Notes: generated by a model from the letters alone, not told the origin. 9,860 nt of DNA from Chlamydiia bacterium (GCA_028293095.1 JAQGPK010000101.1:1-9860); one strand, 5' to 3'. Counted from the first letter of the stretch, positions 1-6,934 are shown. A program made the numbers and translations.

Positions 1-1
1 A

Positions 2-280
2 CCAAAAAACTCGGACCACTCAATTTACTCCTTTTTGATAGAGGTACCTAATCTTGGTGAACTAAAGAGTTACCTCTCTGTGATCTCTGTGTTCTCTGTG
101 GTAAAGAAATTAAAAGGGCCCCTACTATATGAGTCGGTTTTTATTTTTAACGCAAAATGCAAAGAGCAAGAATAGCTACGGTATTGTTTCTTATTTTTTA
201 CCACAGAGAACACAGAGATCACAGAGAGGGATTTCTGTACTTCTTCTCTATATAGGGAGTAAATTTTTCCTCGAGTTTGG
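2..280. repeat. Outer imperfect inverted arms of the left repeat region
   Basis: Positions 2-31 and the reverse complement of 256-280 share CCAAA...CTCG near one end and ATTTACTCC at the other, with small gaps between. Together with the inner 33-bp arms this makes 2-280 look like one long, eroded palindrome. The match is imperfect, and the left boundary may lie outside the window. Confidence 0.35.
73..229. repeat. CTCTGTG-type inverted repeat, 33-bp perfect arms
   Basis: Arm 73-105 is the exact reverse complement of arm 197-229, with a 91-base spacer. Each arm contains three tandem 9-base units (75-83, 84-92, 93-101) of the form TCTCTGTGN, or CACAGAGAN on the other strand. The right arm is preceded by a T-rich box, TTATTTTTTA (191-200). 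Transcribed, the arms would form a 33-bp hairpin. I recall similar CACAGAGAACACAGAG strings in intergenic DNA of unrelated bacteria, but cannot verify that here. There is no transposase and no clear target-site duplication. Confidence 0.9.
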
Positions 281-362
281 CCCTAAAGATGGGATCCACT
301 ATATGAAAAATGATGCATTTACTACTCTTTGCGCCTCTTGTAGTTCCTTTGCGTTAAAAATA
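142..362. repeat. Diverged CGCAAAG-type inverted repeat, interleaved with the CTCTGTG pair
   Basis: The 15-base string TATTTTTAACGCAAA at 142-156 occurs in reverse complement at 348-362. Similarity continues loosely on both sides: GCAAAGAGCAAG follows the left copy, and CTCTTTGCGCCTC at 325-337 belongs to the right copy. The left copy sits in the spacer of the 73-229 repeat and the right copy lies outside it, so the two pairs interleave rather than nest. Both copies are degenerate relatives of the 48-bp repeat at 6965-7142. Confidence 0.7.
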
Positions 363-382
363 TTTAACGATACTTCAATTAA

Positions 383-1093
383 ATGAAACTGAATTTTCTG
401 GAATTAAAAAATACCCCGATTTTTGAGCAGCTGGCAATTGAAGAGGCGCTTCTTCGAGCAGATGACAACAACTGGTGCATCATTAATAGAGGGAGTACTC
501 CTGCAATCGTGATGGGCATCTCCGGATGCGCAGATGAGCTCATTAATAAAGAGCGCCTTGCAAAAATACCCCTCCCTGTTATTCGTAGATTCTCAGGTGG
601 CGGCACTGTCGTGATCGATGAAGAAACCCTCTTTGTGACTTTTATTTTTCAAAAAGAAGATGTTGATCTTGGCCAATGTCCTCGCAAAATCATGCAGTGG
701 ACAGAGCTCCTCTACCAGCCTGTTTTTCAGCCCGAAGACTTTAAATTAATTGAAACAGACTATGTGATTGGTGAAAGAAAAATTGGTGGAAATGCTCAGT
801 ACATGACAAAATCACGCTGGCTCCATCATACAAGTTTTTTATGGGATTATAAGCTGGAGTTCATGCAGCTTCTACAGATGCCATTTCGGGTGCCAGAGTA
901 CAGAAAATCAAGAGAACATACAGCGTTCATAGACTGCTTAAAAAATTATTATCCATCGATCGATTTTCTAAAAGATAAATTAATCCATACACTTCGCCTG
1001 CGATTTGATCTCCTACCTTCAAGCGAAAGTAGGATCACTCAAATTATGCAAAAACCGCATAGAAAAGCACTTCAAAAAGAGTTAGTACTTTAG
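383..1093 (+). CDS. lplA: Lipoate-protein ligase A (short form)
   Basis: Enzyme of the BPL/LplA/LipB catalytic fold that activates lipoate with ATP and transfers it to a lysine on the lipoyl domain of 2-oxoacid dehydrogenase E2 subunits or GcvH, in the cytoplasm. Visible in the 236 residues: the nucleotide/lipoate-binding stretch RRFSGGGTVV (68-77), the family lysine motif ERKIGGNAQ (131-139, with K133 the expected key lysine), and HHTSFLWDY (148-156), matching the family HGTLL-like strand. E. coli LplA is about 338 residues, so this protein lacks the C-terminal accessory domain, as other short LplA forms do. No Shine-Dalgarno is seen before the ATG, and a CGCAAAG repeat ends about 20 bp upstream. 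The 3' end overlaps the convergent glycosyltransferase gene by 12 bp. Such short proteins can be octanoyl/lipoyl transferases rather than ligases, but the lysine motif favours the LplA group. Confidence 0.88.
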   Translation: MKLNFLELKNTPIFEQLAIEEALLRADDNNWCIINRGSTPAIVMGISGCADELINKERLAKIPLPVIRRFSGGGTVVIDEETLFVTFIFQKEDVDLGQCPRKIMQWTELLYQPVFQPEDFKLIETDYVIGERKIGGNAQYMTKSRWLHHTSFLWDYKLEFMQLLQMPFRVPEYRKSREHTAFIDCLKNYYPSIDFLKDKLIHTLRLRFDLLPSSESRITQIMQKPHRKALQKELVL

Positions 1094-2602
1094 AGTAGCT
1101 GGTGGCATTTTGCCATTATAGCCTTCTACCCGCAGAACCACTGCTACCTTGACCACTTCACCATTTGCCTCATATAGAGGAATCAGCATCAGTGGTGCCC
1201 CTACGTCTGAAAAGTAGCTCCCTAGCTCTTTTTTCATCTCAGCTTGTTTTTCTAGAGCCTTTTGAAAAGCATTATGACCTTCTACAATTGTCACGTAAAA
1301 GCCAGTATTGCCTACCTGCTCTTCTGACATCTGAGGCCAGTAAGAAAATTGATTCTTGCGAATACCCGAAAGATTGAGAAAATAGGCGCGCTTTTGATGT
1401 TCACTATAAAAAGAGAGAAGACTTGCCATCTGGTAGCGATTGCCAAAGAGAAAATGCTTTGTAGAATCATAGCCTGACTGCTTCAACCCCTTTTCGAGTC
1501 TCTGCCAGCCAATGCCCTCTTTCCATGGGTTCAAGCGGTAGGAAAGACGATCTGTACCAAAAAAGACAATCAGGAGAAGCCCTATTGAAATTAGAGTACC
1601 TACCTTAATCCAGCGCATAAAGGACTCTGTTTTCATCGCTGCATAGGAAAAGAGCATCGCAAATGCTGTGGGATAGCAAGCAACTGCCCAATTGCCCTGG
1701 ACTTTTTTGCAGCATGCCAAAGTAAGGACTGCTACGAAGAATCCAAAGGTTGTCCACCAGTAAAAAGCAATTGAGAGTGGAAGTTTTCGTAGCTGTTTTC
1801 CAAGACCTACAAAAGCCACTAGCATAAGCAGGAAAATAAGTGGTGAGACAAGTGCAAATTGAGCGCCGAAAAACTCTAAAGCGGAGGATGAAACCTTTTC
1901 TCCGGTTGTCGGAACAACTGATTTACACACATGCTGGAATGTTGCAAAATCGTGAGAGATATTCCAAAGAAGTGAAGGAAGAAGTGCAAGACATGAAATC
2001 AAGAGACCTACAAAAAACCGTAGATTCATCTTTCTTTGCCAGAGCGTAAAGGCAATGATCGGAATCCAAAGTGCATACACAGGCCATTTAAAGAGCGCTC
2101 CAAGACCAATCAAGACACCAATTGTTATGAAGGAGTGTTCACGATCTTCAAGGAGAGCTTTTACAAATACACCTGCTGCAAGGGTCCAAAAAACAAGAAA
2201 TCCACAGTCTGTCGTTGCAAGAAAAGAGGAGACAACTCCAAGAGGCGTGAGTGAAAATACAAGTGCGGACCAAAAAGCGTATCTACCTTGTAAACCACCT
2301 TGTCGAACCAAGAAATAGATGGAGAGGGATAAAACAAAAGATAAGATAAGGGCCCCAAAGCGCACACCGAATTCGGTATCACCAAAAAATAGCGTTCCAA
2401 AAGCAATCTCATAGGCAATTCCGGGGGGTTTACTGTAGTATCCGTAGGAGAGTACTTTACTCCAGGTCCAGTACTGCGCCTCATCGGGCATAAGACCGAT
2501 GCCTGCTACTTGAACTGCATACACGATTGCAGCCTTAATGACTAAAACCCAAAAAATAAGTCTCAAAAGGTATGGAAAACGTTGATTCATCGCCTCAAGC
2601 AT
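1082..2602 (-). CDS. GT39/ArnT-like polyprenyl-phosphate-sugar glycosyltransferase, membrane protein
   Basis: A 506-residue multi-pass inner-membrane protein of the PMT_2 (glycosyltransferase 39/83, ArnT-like) type. These enzymes move a sugar from a polyprenyl phosphate onto lipid A, another lipid or protein on the outer face of the membrane; the donor and acceptor cannot be read here. Visible: an N-terminal helix (about 10-30), then the catalytic first loop with MPDEAQYW (38-45, D40/E41) and GYYSKPPG (54-61), about ten hydrophobic segments to residue 350, and CKKVQGNWAVACYP (298-311), which resembles the family K...W.. loop motif. Residues 355-506 form a mostly soluble tail. Start: ATG at 2602, preceded by AGAGG four bases upstream; the internal ATG at 2590 has a worse fit. 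It lies 105 bp downstream of the mazF-like gene on the same strand, so read-through from that operon is possible. The last codons overlap lplA. Confidence 0.85.
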   Translation of the reverse strand: MLEAMNQRFPYLLRLIFWVLVIKAAIVYAVQVAGIGLMPDEAQYWTWSKVLSYGYYSKPPGIAYEIAFGTLFFGDTEFGVRFGALILSFVLSLSIYFLVRQGGLQGRYAFWSALVFSLTPLGVVSSFLATTDCGFLVFWTLAAGVFVKALLEDREHSFITIGVLIGLGALFKWPVYALWIPIIAFTLWQRKMNLRFFVGLLISCLALLPSLLWNISHDFATFQHVCKSVVPTTGEKVSSSALEFFGAQFALVSPLIFLLMLVAFVGLGKQLRKLPLSIAFYWWTTFGFFVAVLTLACCKKVQGNWAVACYPTAFAMLFSYAAMKTESFMRWIKVGTLISIGLLLIVFFGTDRLSYRLNPWKEGIGWQRLEKGLKQSGYDSTKHFLFGNRYQMASLLSFYSEHQKRAYFLNLSGIRKNQFSYWPQMSEEQVGNTGFYVTIVEGHNAFQKALEKQAEMKKELGSYFSDVGAPLMLIPLYEANGEVVKVAVVLRVEGYNGKMPPATLKY

Positions 2603-2637
2603 AAAACCTCTATTAGATAGTAAAGTTAGTTTTCCGA

Positions 2638-2666
2638 AGTGTAAACTAAATTATTTAACATTTCAA
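2638..2666 (-). promoter_or_regulatory. Candidate sigma70-type promoter for the glycosyltransferase gene
   Basis: On the minus strand TTGAAA (2666-2661, 5 of 6 to consensus) is followed after 17 bases by TACACT (2643-2638, 4 of 6). A start of transcription near 2631 would leave a leader of about 30 bases before the ATG. The region is AT-rich, so chance matches are easy. Confidence 0.35.
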
Positions 2667-2707
2667 GGATTTTGGAATTTTATCAGAACTTTGTATGAAA
2701 CTAAGGA

Positions 2708-3067
2708 TCAACAAAGGGCAAATGTGAGCTTCAATGAAGCATCAATTGCTGCTAATTCTAATAGGGAAAGTGCGCAAATTCTTTTTCCAAGACGACTTTT
2801 GTCAATTGCTCGAACCTGGTCAAGCATAGCTTTTCCTTGCTTTTCATCGATAGTTACAAGAACGTCAAAATCAAAGATTCTTTGAATGTTGCTTGTAATA
2901 GGTACAACAATAACACGAGGCAAGTGTTTGTTAAATAAATTATTTGAAAGAATAATGGCGGGTCTCACCTTTTTTACTTCTGTGCCTTGTGTTGGATCGA
3001 AATTTACCCAAAAAACATCACCGCGAAGAGGAGAGAAGGGACTTTGATTACCATGTATTTTCTTCAT
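2708..3067 (-). CDS. mazF: MazF/PemK-family toxin (endoribonuclease)
   Basis: A 119-residue toxin of the MazF/PemK/CcdB fold. Members are sequence-specific endoribonucleases that cut mRNA or other RNA and are held inactive by the antitoxin. Visible: LRGDVFWVNFDP (14-25), the usual first strand with the RGD; KKVRPAIILSN (32-42), holding the arginine (R35) expected at the active site; VVPITSN (54-60), with T58 at the second active-site position; and LDQVRAIDKSRLG (82-94). All look intact, so the toxin is probably active. I chose the ATG at 3067 because GAGGG lies five bases upstream; a GTG at 3082 would add five residues. The start lies inside the antitoxin gene (20-bp overlap), the usual toxin-antitoxin arrangement. 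The RNA site cut cannot be predicted. Confidence 0.92.
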   Translation of the reverse strand: MKKIHGNQSPFSPLRGDVFWVNFDPTQGTEVKKVRPAIILSNNLFNKHLPRVIVVPITSNIQRIFDFDVLVTIDEKQGKAMLDQVRAIDKSRLGKRICALSLLELAAIDASLKLTFALC

Positions 3068-3299
3068 CAAGACCCTCACCACTCAAATGTTCCCATTCAT
3101 TAAACACTTCATTTCGTGCACTATCTTGTGCGGCTTCTATATACTGCTGTTCTAATAATTTTTTTTTCATCGCTAATTTTTCCACAACGGCTTCCTCTAC
3201 GAACTTACTAATGCCTCGATCGGGAAGGTAAAAATGAAGCTCTGCAACAACGGGTTGAGAGAGAGAGAGCGTAATATTTTGATGTTTTTTCCTAAGCAT
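3048..3299 (-). CDS. mazE: MazE-like ribbon-helix-helix antitoxin
   Basis: An 83-residue antitoxin partner of the overlapping MazF-type toxin. The N-terminal half (QNITLSLSQPVVAELHFY, 7-24, then GISKFVEEAVVEKL, 29-42) has the strand-helix-helix pattern of MetJ/CopG-like DNA-binding antitoxins, which dimerise and repress their own operon. A lysine-rich linker helix follows, then an acidic tail (about 65-83, with EWEHLSGEGLDEE) of the kind that binds across the toxin's active site. The ATG at 3299 is set by a perfect AGGAGG seven bases upstream; a TTG at 3317 lies close to the predicted transcription start and is unlikely to be used. Its promoter carries an overlapping inverted repeat, consistent with autorepression. 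Confidence 0.87.
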   Translation of the reverse strand: MLRKKHQNITLSLSQPVVAELHFYLPDRGISKFVEEAVVEKLAMKKKLLEQQYIEAAQDSARNEVFNEWEHLSGEGLDEENTW

Positions 3300-3306
3300 G
3301 CCTATA

Positions 3307-3312
3307 CCTCCT
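3307..3312 (-). promoter_or_regulatory. Perfect Shine-Dalgarno AGGAGG for the antitoxin
   Basis: AGGAGG on the minus strand with a 7-base spacer to the ATG at 3299. It decides the antitoxin start and is the strongest ribosome-binding site I saw in this window. A strong site for the antitoxin and a weaker one for the toxin fits the need for excess antitoxin. Confidence 0.85.
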
Positions 3313-3322
3313 TTCAAAGTTC

Positions 3323-3351
3323 ATTATACTGAATGTATGGTTTATTGTATA
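3323..3351 (-). promoter_or_regulatory. Promoter of the mazEF-like operon
   Basis: On the minus strand TATACA (3351-3346, 4 of 6) is followed after exactly 17 bases by a consensus TATAAT (3328-3323). Transcription would begin near 3316, just upstream of the AGGAGG. Confidence 0.65.
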
Positions 3352-3368
3352 CTATATACGTTATACGT
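3347..3368. promoter_or_regulatory. Operator-like dyad and direct repeats over the -35 of mazEF
   Basis: GTATA (3347-3351) and TATAC (3355-3359) form an inverted repeat around CTA and overlap the -35 element. TATACGT then occurs twice in tandem (3355-3361 and 3362-3368). Short dyads and tandem repeats over the -35 are typical binding sites of ribbon-helix-helix antitoxins, so autorepression by the MazE-like protein is the likely reading. Confidence 0.5.
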
Positions 3369-3422
3369 AATGAATGCAAAAAAATGAACCCTAGTAAAAT
3401 CAATTAATTTTTAGAAAAAGAA

Positions 3423-4196
3423 TCACTCACGTTCTGGCAAACTAAAAAGATCTTTAATAGCCTGAAGGGTCACATCTCTTCCGACCGCTGCAATGGCATC
3501 TGTTAGTGGTATATTTTTTGGGCACACACGCACACAATTTTGCGCATTTCCACAACCAGAAATACCCTCATCTCCCATCATCACGCGTAAACGCTCAGGC
3601 TTCTGAAATTTCCCTATAGGATGGGTATCAAACAGCCTCACTTGTCCGATCGCCGAGGGGCCCATAAATTTTGAATGGGTATTCACTTGCGGGCAGGCCT
3701 CTTGACAACAGCCACATGTCATGCACGTAGAAAGCTGATACATGACCTCTTGTTGCTGCGGAGTAATTTTCGGGCCAGGGCCTGTATCTCGGCTATCGTC
3801 CACCTCAATCCAGGCATGTACCTTCTTCAAATTCTCAAACATCTTACTCCGATCACACATCAGATCGCGAATGAGCGGAAATTTGGAAAGAGGTGCCACT
3901 GTAATGGTAGAACTACCACTCTCTTTAATTAGAGAATCGATCAAAGCAGTACAGGCTTGGCGAGGCACTCCATTGATCAACATCGAACAGGAGCCACACA
4001 CCTCTTCCAAACAGCCAATTTCAAAGACAACCGGCTCTGTTTGTTTCCCTTCTCGATTGATAGGATACCTTTGTATTTCTAAAAGCGCTGAGACGATATT
4101 ACTAAAGGGTTTGCACTCCAATTCAAACTCTTCAAAATATTGCTGGCCCTCTCCTGGATGACCTCGTAGTACCTTTAAAATGTAGGTTTGACTCAT
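3423..4196 (-). CDS. sdhB: Succinate dehydrogenase iron-sulfur subunit
   Basis: The 257-residue electron-transfer subunit of succinate:quinone oxidoreductase, bound to SdhA on the cytoplasmic face of the membrane. It passes electrons from FAD through three iron-sulfur clusters to the quinone site of SdhC. Visible: [2Fe-2S] cysteines C62, C67, C70 and C82 in CLEEVCGSC...C; then CMTCGCCQEACP (158-169) and SGCGNAQNCVRVCP (213-226), which supply C158/C161/C164/C225 for [4Fe-4S] and C168/C215/C221 for [3Fe-4S]. Every expected ligand is present. Length is close to Bacillus subtilis SdhB (about 253). The ATG lies 7 bp after the sdhA stop, with AAGGA overlapping that stop codon. It is the last gene of sdhCAB, and no clear terminator follows. 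Confidence 0.96.
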   Translation of the reverse strand: MSQTYILKVLRGHPGEGQQYFEEFELECKPFSNIVSALLEIQRYPINREGKQTEPVVFEIGCLEEVCGSCSMLINGVPRQACTALIDSLIKESGSSTITVAPLSKFPLIRDLMCDRSKMFENLKKVHAWIEVDDSRDTGPGPKITPQQQEVMYQLSTCMTCGCCQEACPQVNTHSKFMGPSAIGQVRLFDTHPIGKFQKPERLRVMMGDEGISGCGNAQNCVRVCPKNIPLTDAIAAVGRDVTLQAIKDLFSLPERE

Positions 4197-4203
4197 GGCA
4201 TCC

Positions 4204-6078
4204 TTATACTGGTGAGTGAATGTTCTCTATGGCTAACCCTTCAAAATGGGGAATTTTTTTCTCAATTTTTGAATAGTCACGTGCAGTCGGACGAAGATAC
4301 TGCGTATTGACAGGCAGATACGAAATCTTGGGCTCATCCTCTGCAAACATCGCAATCGTTGTTTTCAAAAATTCAGAATCGTTGCGTGTTGCAAACTGTG
4401 CTTTAAAATGACAGCCGCGAGACTCATTGCGAAGAAGCGCCCCTTTCGTAATTACAAGAGCCACCTCTAGCATTGCTTCAAACTGGCTTGCAAAAAGATA
4501 GGTTTGGTTTGCAAAACGAGTGGTATCGGCAAGCGAGATATTTTTTTGACGTACCCTGAGTTCCTTAATTTTATCGATTGTCTTTATAAGATCATCGTTA
4601 TCTCGAATGACGGTAACATGTTTGACCATCCATTCTGCAAGTTCGTCATGCAAAAGATGAATATTTTCAGGGCCCTTTCTTTGTAAAAGCTCTTGTCTTC
4701 TCTCCTCTTCTTGTTGAATTGCTCGTTGAAAGATTTGAGGAGATGGTTCGCCTTTTACTGTCTCAAGATAGCGCGGCATTTCGTTTGCAGAGGTAAGGCC
4801 TCCAAAGATACAAGAGAGTAATGAATTGGCTCCGAGCCGATTAGCGCCGTGATATTGAAAGTCCGCCTCTCCGATTACAAAGCAGCCTCTTATATTCGTC
4901 ATCTGACGAAAACGTTCGAGGCGATCAGGTGCATCAGCTGCAGGAAAGTCCACCCACGCGCCTCCCATGGTATAGTGCACAGCCGGGAAGATGCGCATAG
5001 GGACTTTCTTGGGATCATCTCCTGTGAATTTTTCATAAAGCTCAAGGATAGATGCCATACGCTTTAATTTTTCAACTGGAAGATGAGAGACATCGAGGTA
5101 GACCTGACTACCCTCATTGACGCCAAGACCGAGAGCACAGATACGTAAAATTTCACGAGCTGCAATATCTCGAGGGACCAAATTACCATAAATAGGATAG
5201 AGCTCTTCCAGAAAATACCAAGGCTCTCCCGTCTTGCCGCATGGAATTTCAACCCCTTCTGTATTTGTAATCTTCTTTGACGAATCTCCAACTACCCATA
5301 CTCTACCACCTTCGCCTCTAGCAGACTCAGAAATAAGGCGCAGCTTATCTTCTCCAGGTATGGCTGTTGGATGAATCTGAATAAATTCCCCATTTGCATA
5401 CCACACTCCTTGCATAAAAAGGCGTCCCAATGCAGTTCCCGTACAAGAGGTAGAGTTGGTCGATTTTCTGAAAATTACTCCAAGACCACCTGTTGCGATA
5501 ACCACAGCATCGGCTTGCAGTACTTCAATTTTTAAATTAAAAATATCCATCATCACGATGCCGCGTGCAACGCCGTTTTCATCCATACAAAGGCGTAAAA
5601 AATCGTGATTTTCAAATTTTTGAATCAAGCCTTTCACTTCATAGCGGCGAACCTGCTCATCCAAAGTATAAAGAAGCTGCTGGCCGGTTGAAGTACCACA
5701 AAATACAGTACGATGATACAGCGTTCCGCCAAAGCGCCGTACATCCACATTTCCTTCTGGAGTTCTATTAAAAGGGCACCCTAACCTCTCCATCATATGA
5801 ATAATATGAGGGGCGGCAAGACACATCTCAACAACCGGCGGCTGATCTGCAAGAAAATCGCCCCCTTTAATTGTCTCATAGGCATGAATGAGAGGAGAGT
5901 CTCCCTCACCTTTAGGATCAAAGGCTGCGTTAATGCCACCTTGTGCACATACTGAGTGAGAGCGTTTCACTTTTGTAATAGAGACAATCTTTACATGAAT
6001 ACCCTGCTCTGCAAGCTTCATTGCACAAGAGAGCCCTGCAAGGCCGCCACCTACAACTATAACTGTTTTTTCTTTCAT
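4204..6078 (-). CDS. sdhA: Succinate dehydrogenase flavoprotein subunit
   Basis: The 624-residue catalytic subunit that oxidises succinate to fumarate. Visible: the Rossmann FAD-binding start VIVVGGGLAGLSCA (6-19); KRSHSVCAQGGINAA (38-52), in which H41 is the expected covalent FAD attachment site; HPTAIPGEDKLRLISESARG (236-255), holding substrate and active-site residues including R254; VPRDIAARE (301-309); HYTMGG (368-373); and GEADFQYHGANRLGANS (403-419), with R414. These are the landmarks of an intact SdhA/FrdA. The flanking B-type SdhC and the SdhB form point to succinate dehydrogenase rather than a dedicated fumarate reductase, though such complexes can run either way. The ATG follows the sdhC stop by 4 bp with no Shine-Dalgarno, so translation is probably coupled. 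Confidence 0.96.
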   Translation of the reverse strand: MKEKTVIVVGGGLAGLSCAMKLAEQGIHVKIVSITKVKRSHSVCAQGGINAAFDPKGEGDSPLIHAYETIKGGDFLADQPPVVEMCLAAPHIIHMMERLGCPFNRTPEGNVDVRRFGGTLYHRTVFCGTSTGQQLLYTLDEQVRRYEVKGLIQKFENHDFLRLCMDENGVARGIVMMDIFNLKIEVLQADAVVIATGGLGVIFRKSTNSTSCTGTALGRLFMQGVWYANGEFIQIHPTAIPGEDKLRLISESARGEGGRVWVVGDSSKKITNTEGVEIPCGKTGEPWYFLEELYPIYGNLVPRDIAAREILRICALGLGVNEGSQVYLDVSHLPVEKLKRMASILELYEKFTGDDPKKVPMRIFPAVHYTMGGAWVDFPAADAPDRLERFRQMTNIRGCFVIGEADFQYHGANRLGANSLLSCIFGGLTSANEMPRYLETVKGEPSPQIFQRAIQQEEERRQELLQRKGPENIHLLHDELAEWMVKHVTVIRDNDDLIKTIDKIKELRVRQKNISLADTTRFANQTYLFASQFEAMLEVALVITKGALLRNESRGCHFKAQFATRNDSEFLKTTIAMFAEDEPKISYLPVNTQYLRPTARDYSKIEKKIPHFEGLAIENIHSPV

Positions 6079-6082
6079 ATAA

Positions 6083-6910
6083 TTAGTTGGTTAAATTCAC
6101 CCAGTATGTTCCCCAAATGGCAGCAAATCCTAAAAACAAAATCAGTGCCATCACGGCATTTGAAATATGACGTGTTATGATACGAGATCGTTCTGTCAGA
6201 GAAATACCCCAGGTAATTGCGAAAGTCCAGATTCCATTCATCGCATGAAAACAAGCAGCTGATACAAAGAAACTATAGAGAACACAGATCCAGACTGATT
6301 TAAAGGCATCACGGACACTGAGTAAAACTGCAGTGCCAAAATTATCAGTCACAGCCATCTCTTCTGCTCCCTTTGACTCGAGTGTACAGCCAAGCCTCAA
6401 ACAAACTGCTTGAAGACCAGGATCCGGAGTGACTGTCACTCTGTATTCAGTCAAGTTGTCTCTCTTAGTAACTTCGGGATAGTGAATGAAGCGCATGTAG
6501 GTGACATGCAAAAAAAGTCCTACAACAAGGATAAGCGCTGTAATTCGCTGCCATGTATAGGCCTGATTGCGAGGGAAGCTAGGTAGAGCAGGAGCCCTAC
6601 CATCTGTCTTCATAGAATTTGGCTGTGCGGTCAAGAGCGACTGCATGCCAAGCAGCCCATGCACAAGAAAGGGAACTCCTAACAAAGTAAGTTCAATGAC
6701 TGGAAGATACGGGAGCGATTTAATCCAGTTGACTGACTGCACAAACCCTAGTCCATCATCACCAATAAAAAGGGCAGCTTGTGAATTTGTGAGAAGATGT
6801 TCAAATAAAAAGAGAACGAGAAAAAATCCTGTGAGCGACTGCAATCGCTTCTGTAGAAATGATCGAGGTAAAGGTGGAGACGATGCCCCTATTTCATATG
6901 AGTCTTTCAT
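6083..6910 (-). CDS. sdhC: Succinate dehydrogenase cytochrome b subunit, B-type
   Basis: The membrane anchor that holds SdhAB and reduces quinone; 275 residues with five predicted membrane helices (about 27-47, 72-93, 122-141, 205-226, 249-270). Four helix histidines, H38, H84, H135 and H222, match the pattern of the diheme ligands of Bacillus subtilis SdhC (H28, H70, H113, H155 as I recall), which marks a type-B, two-heme, single-anchor enzyme; no sdhD is present or needed. The loop between helices 3 and 4 is about 45 residues longer than in B. subtilis, contains C170 and C175, and should face the periplasm by the positive-inside rule. An in-frame TGA upstream excludes a longer start than the ATG at 6910. 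Its only Shine-Dalgarno-like sequence is 19 bases away. First gene of the operon. Confidence 0.93.
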   Translation of the reverse strand: MKDSYEIGASSPPLPRSFLQKRLQSLTGFFLVLFLFEHLLTNSQAALFIGDDGLGFVQSVNWIKSLPYLPVIELTLLGVPFLVHGLLGMQSLLTAQPNSMKTDGRAPALPSFPRNQAYTWQRITALILVVGLFLHVTYMRFIHYPEVTKRDNLTEYRVTVTPDPGLQAVCLRLGCTLESKGAEEMAVTDNFGTAVLLSVRDAFKSVWICVLYSFFVSAACFHAMNGIWTFAITWGISLTERSRIITRHISNAVMALILFLGFAAIWGTYWVNLTN

Positions 6911-6929
6911 GCTGTTTCATATACAGCAA

Positions 6930-6934
6930 TCTCC
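6930..6934 (-). promoter_or_regulatory. Displaced Shine-Dalgarno-like GGAGA before sdhC, fitting a small upstream frame
   Basis: GGAGA on the minus strand lies 19 bases from the sdhC ATG, too far for normal use. It is 9 bases before another ATG (6920-6918) that opens an 8-codon frame (MKQHERLI, stop at 6896-6894) overlapping the start of sdhC in a different frame. It may be a coupling or leader frame, or chance. Confidence 0.3.

Larger units (their letters stand above)
1..382. other. Gene-free, repeat-filled region upstream of lplA
   Basis: No credible gene lies here. The one longer reading frame (129-386, +) runs straight through the CACAGAGAN repeat and its translation simply repeats TQR/SQR, because the repeat unit of 9 bases equals three codons. 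The region is made of inverted repeats: outer imperfect arms, a perfect CTCTGTG pair and a diverged CGCAAAG pair, the last interleaved with the others. The only unique DNA is the short stretches between arms. The final CGCAAAG copy ends about 20 bp before the lplA ATG, so any lplA promoter must lie in or beside the repeat. Confidence 0.7.

Noticed and set aside
73..229. CRISPR-like or short tandem array
   Set aside because: The 9-base units are directly adjacent without spacers and only three per arm, arms are inverted, and no cas gene is in the window.
129..386. 85-codon plus-strand frame upstream of lplA
   Set aside because: It is a translation of the inverted repeats (QRTQRSQRG comes from the 9-base unit), it overlaps the lplA start, and it has no ribosome-binding site.
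3369..3422. Terminator after sdhB
   Set aside because: The stretch is AT-rich with a T-run on the minus strand, but I find no stable GC stem before it.
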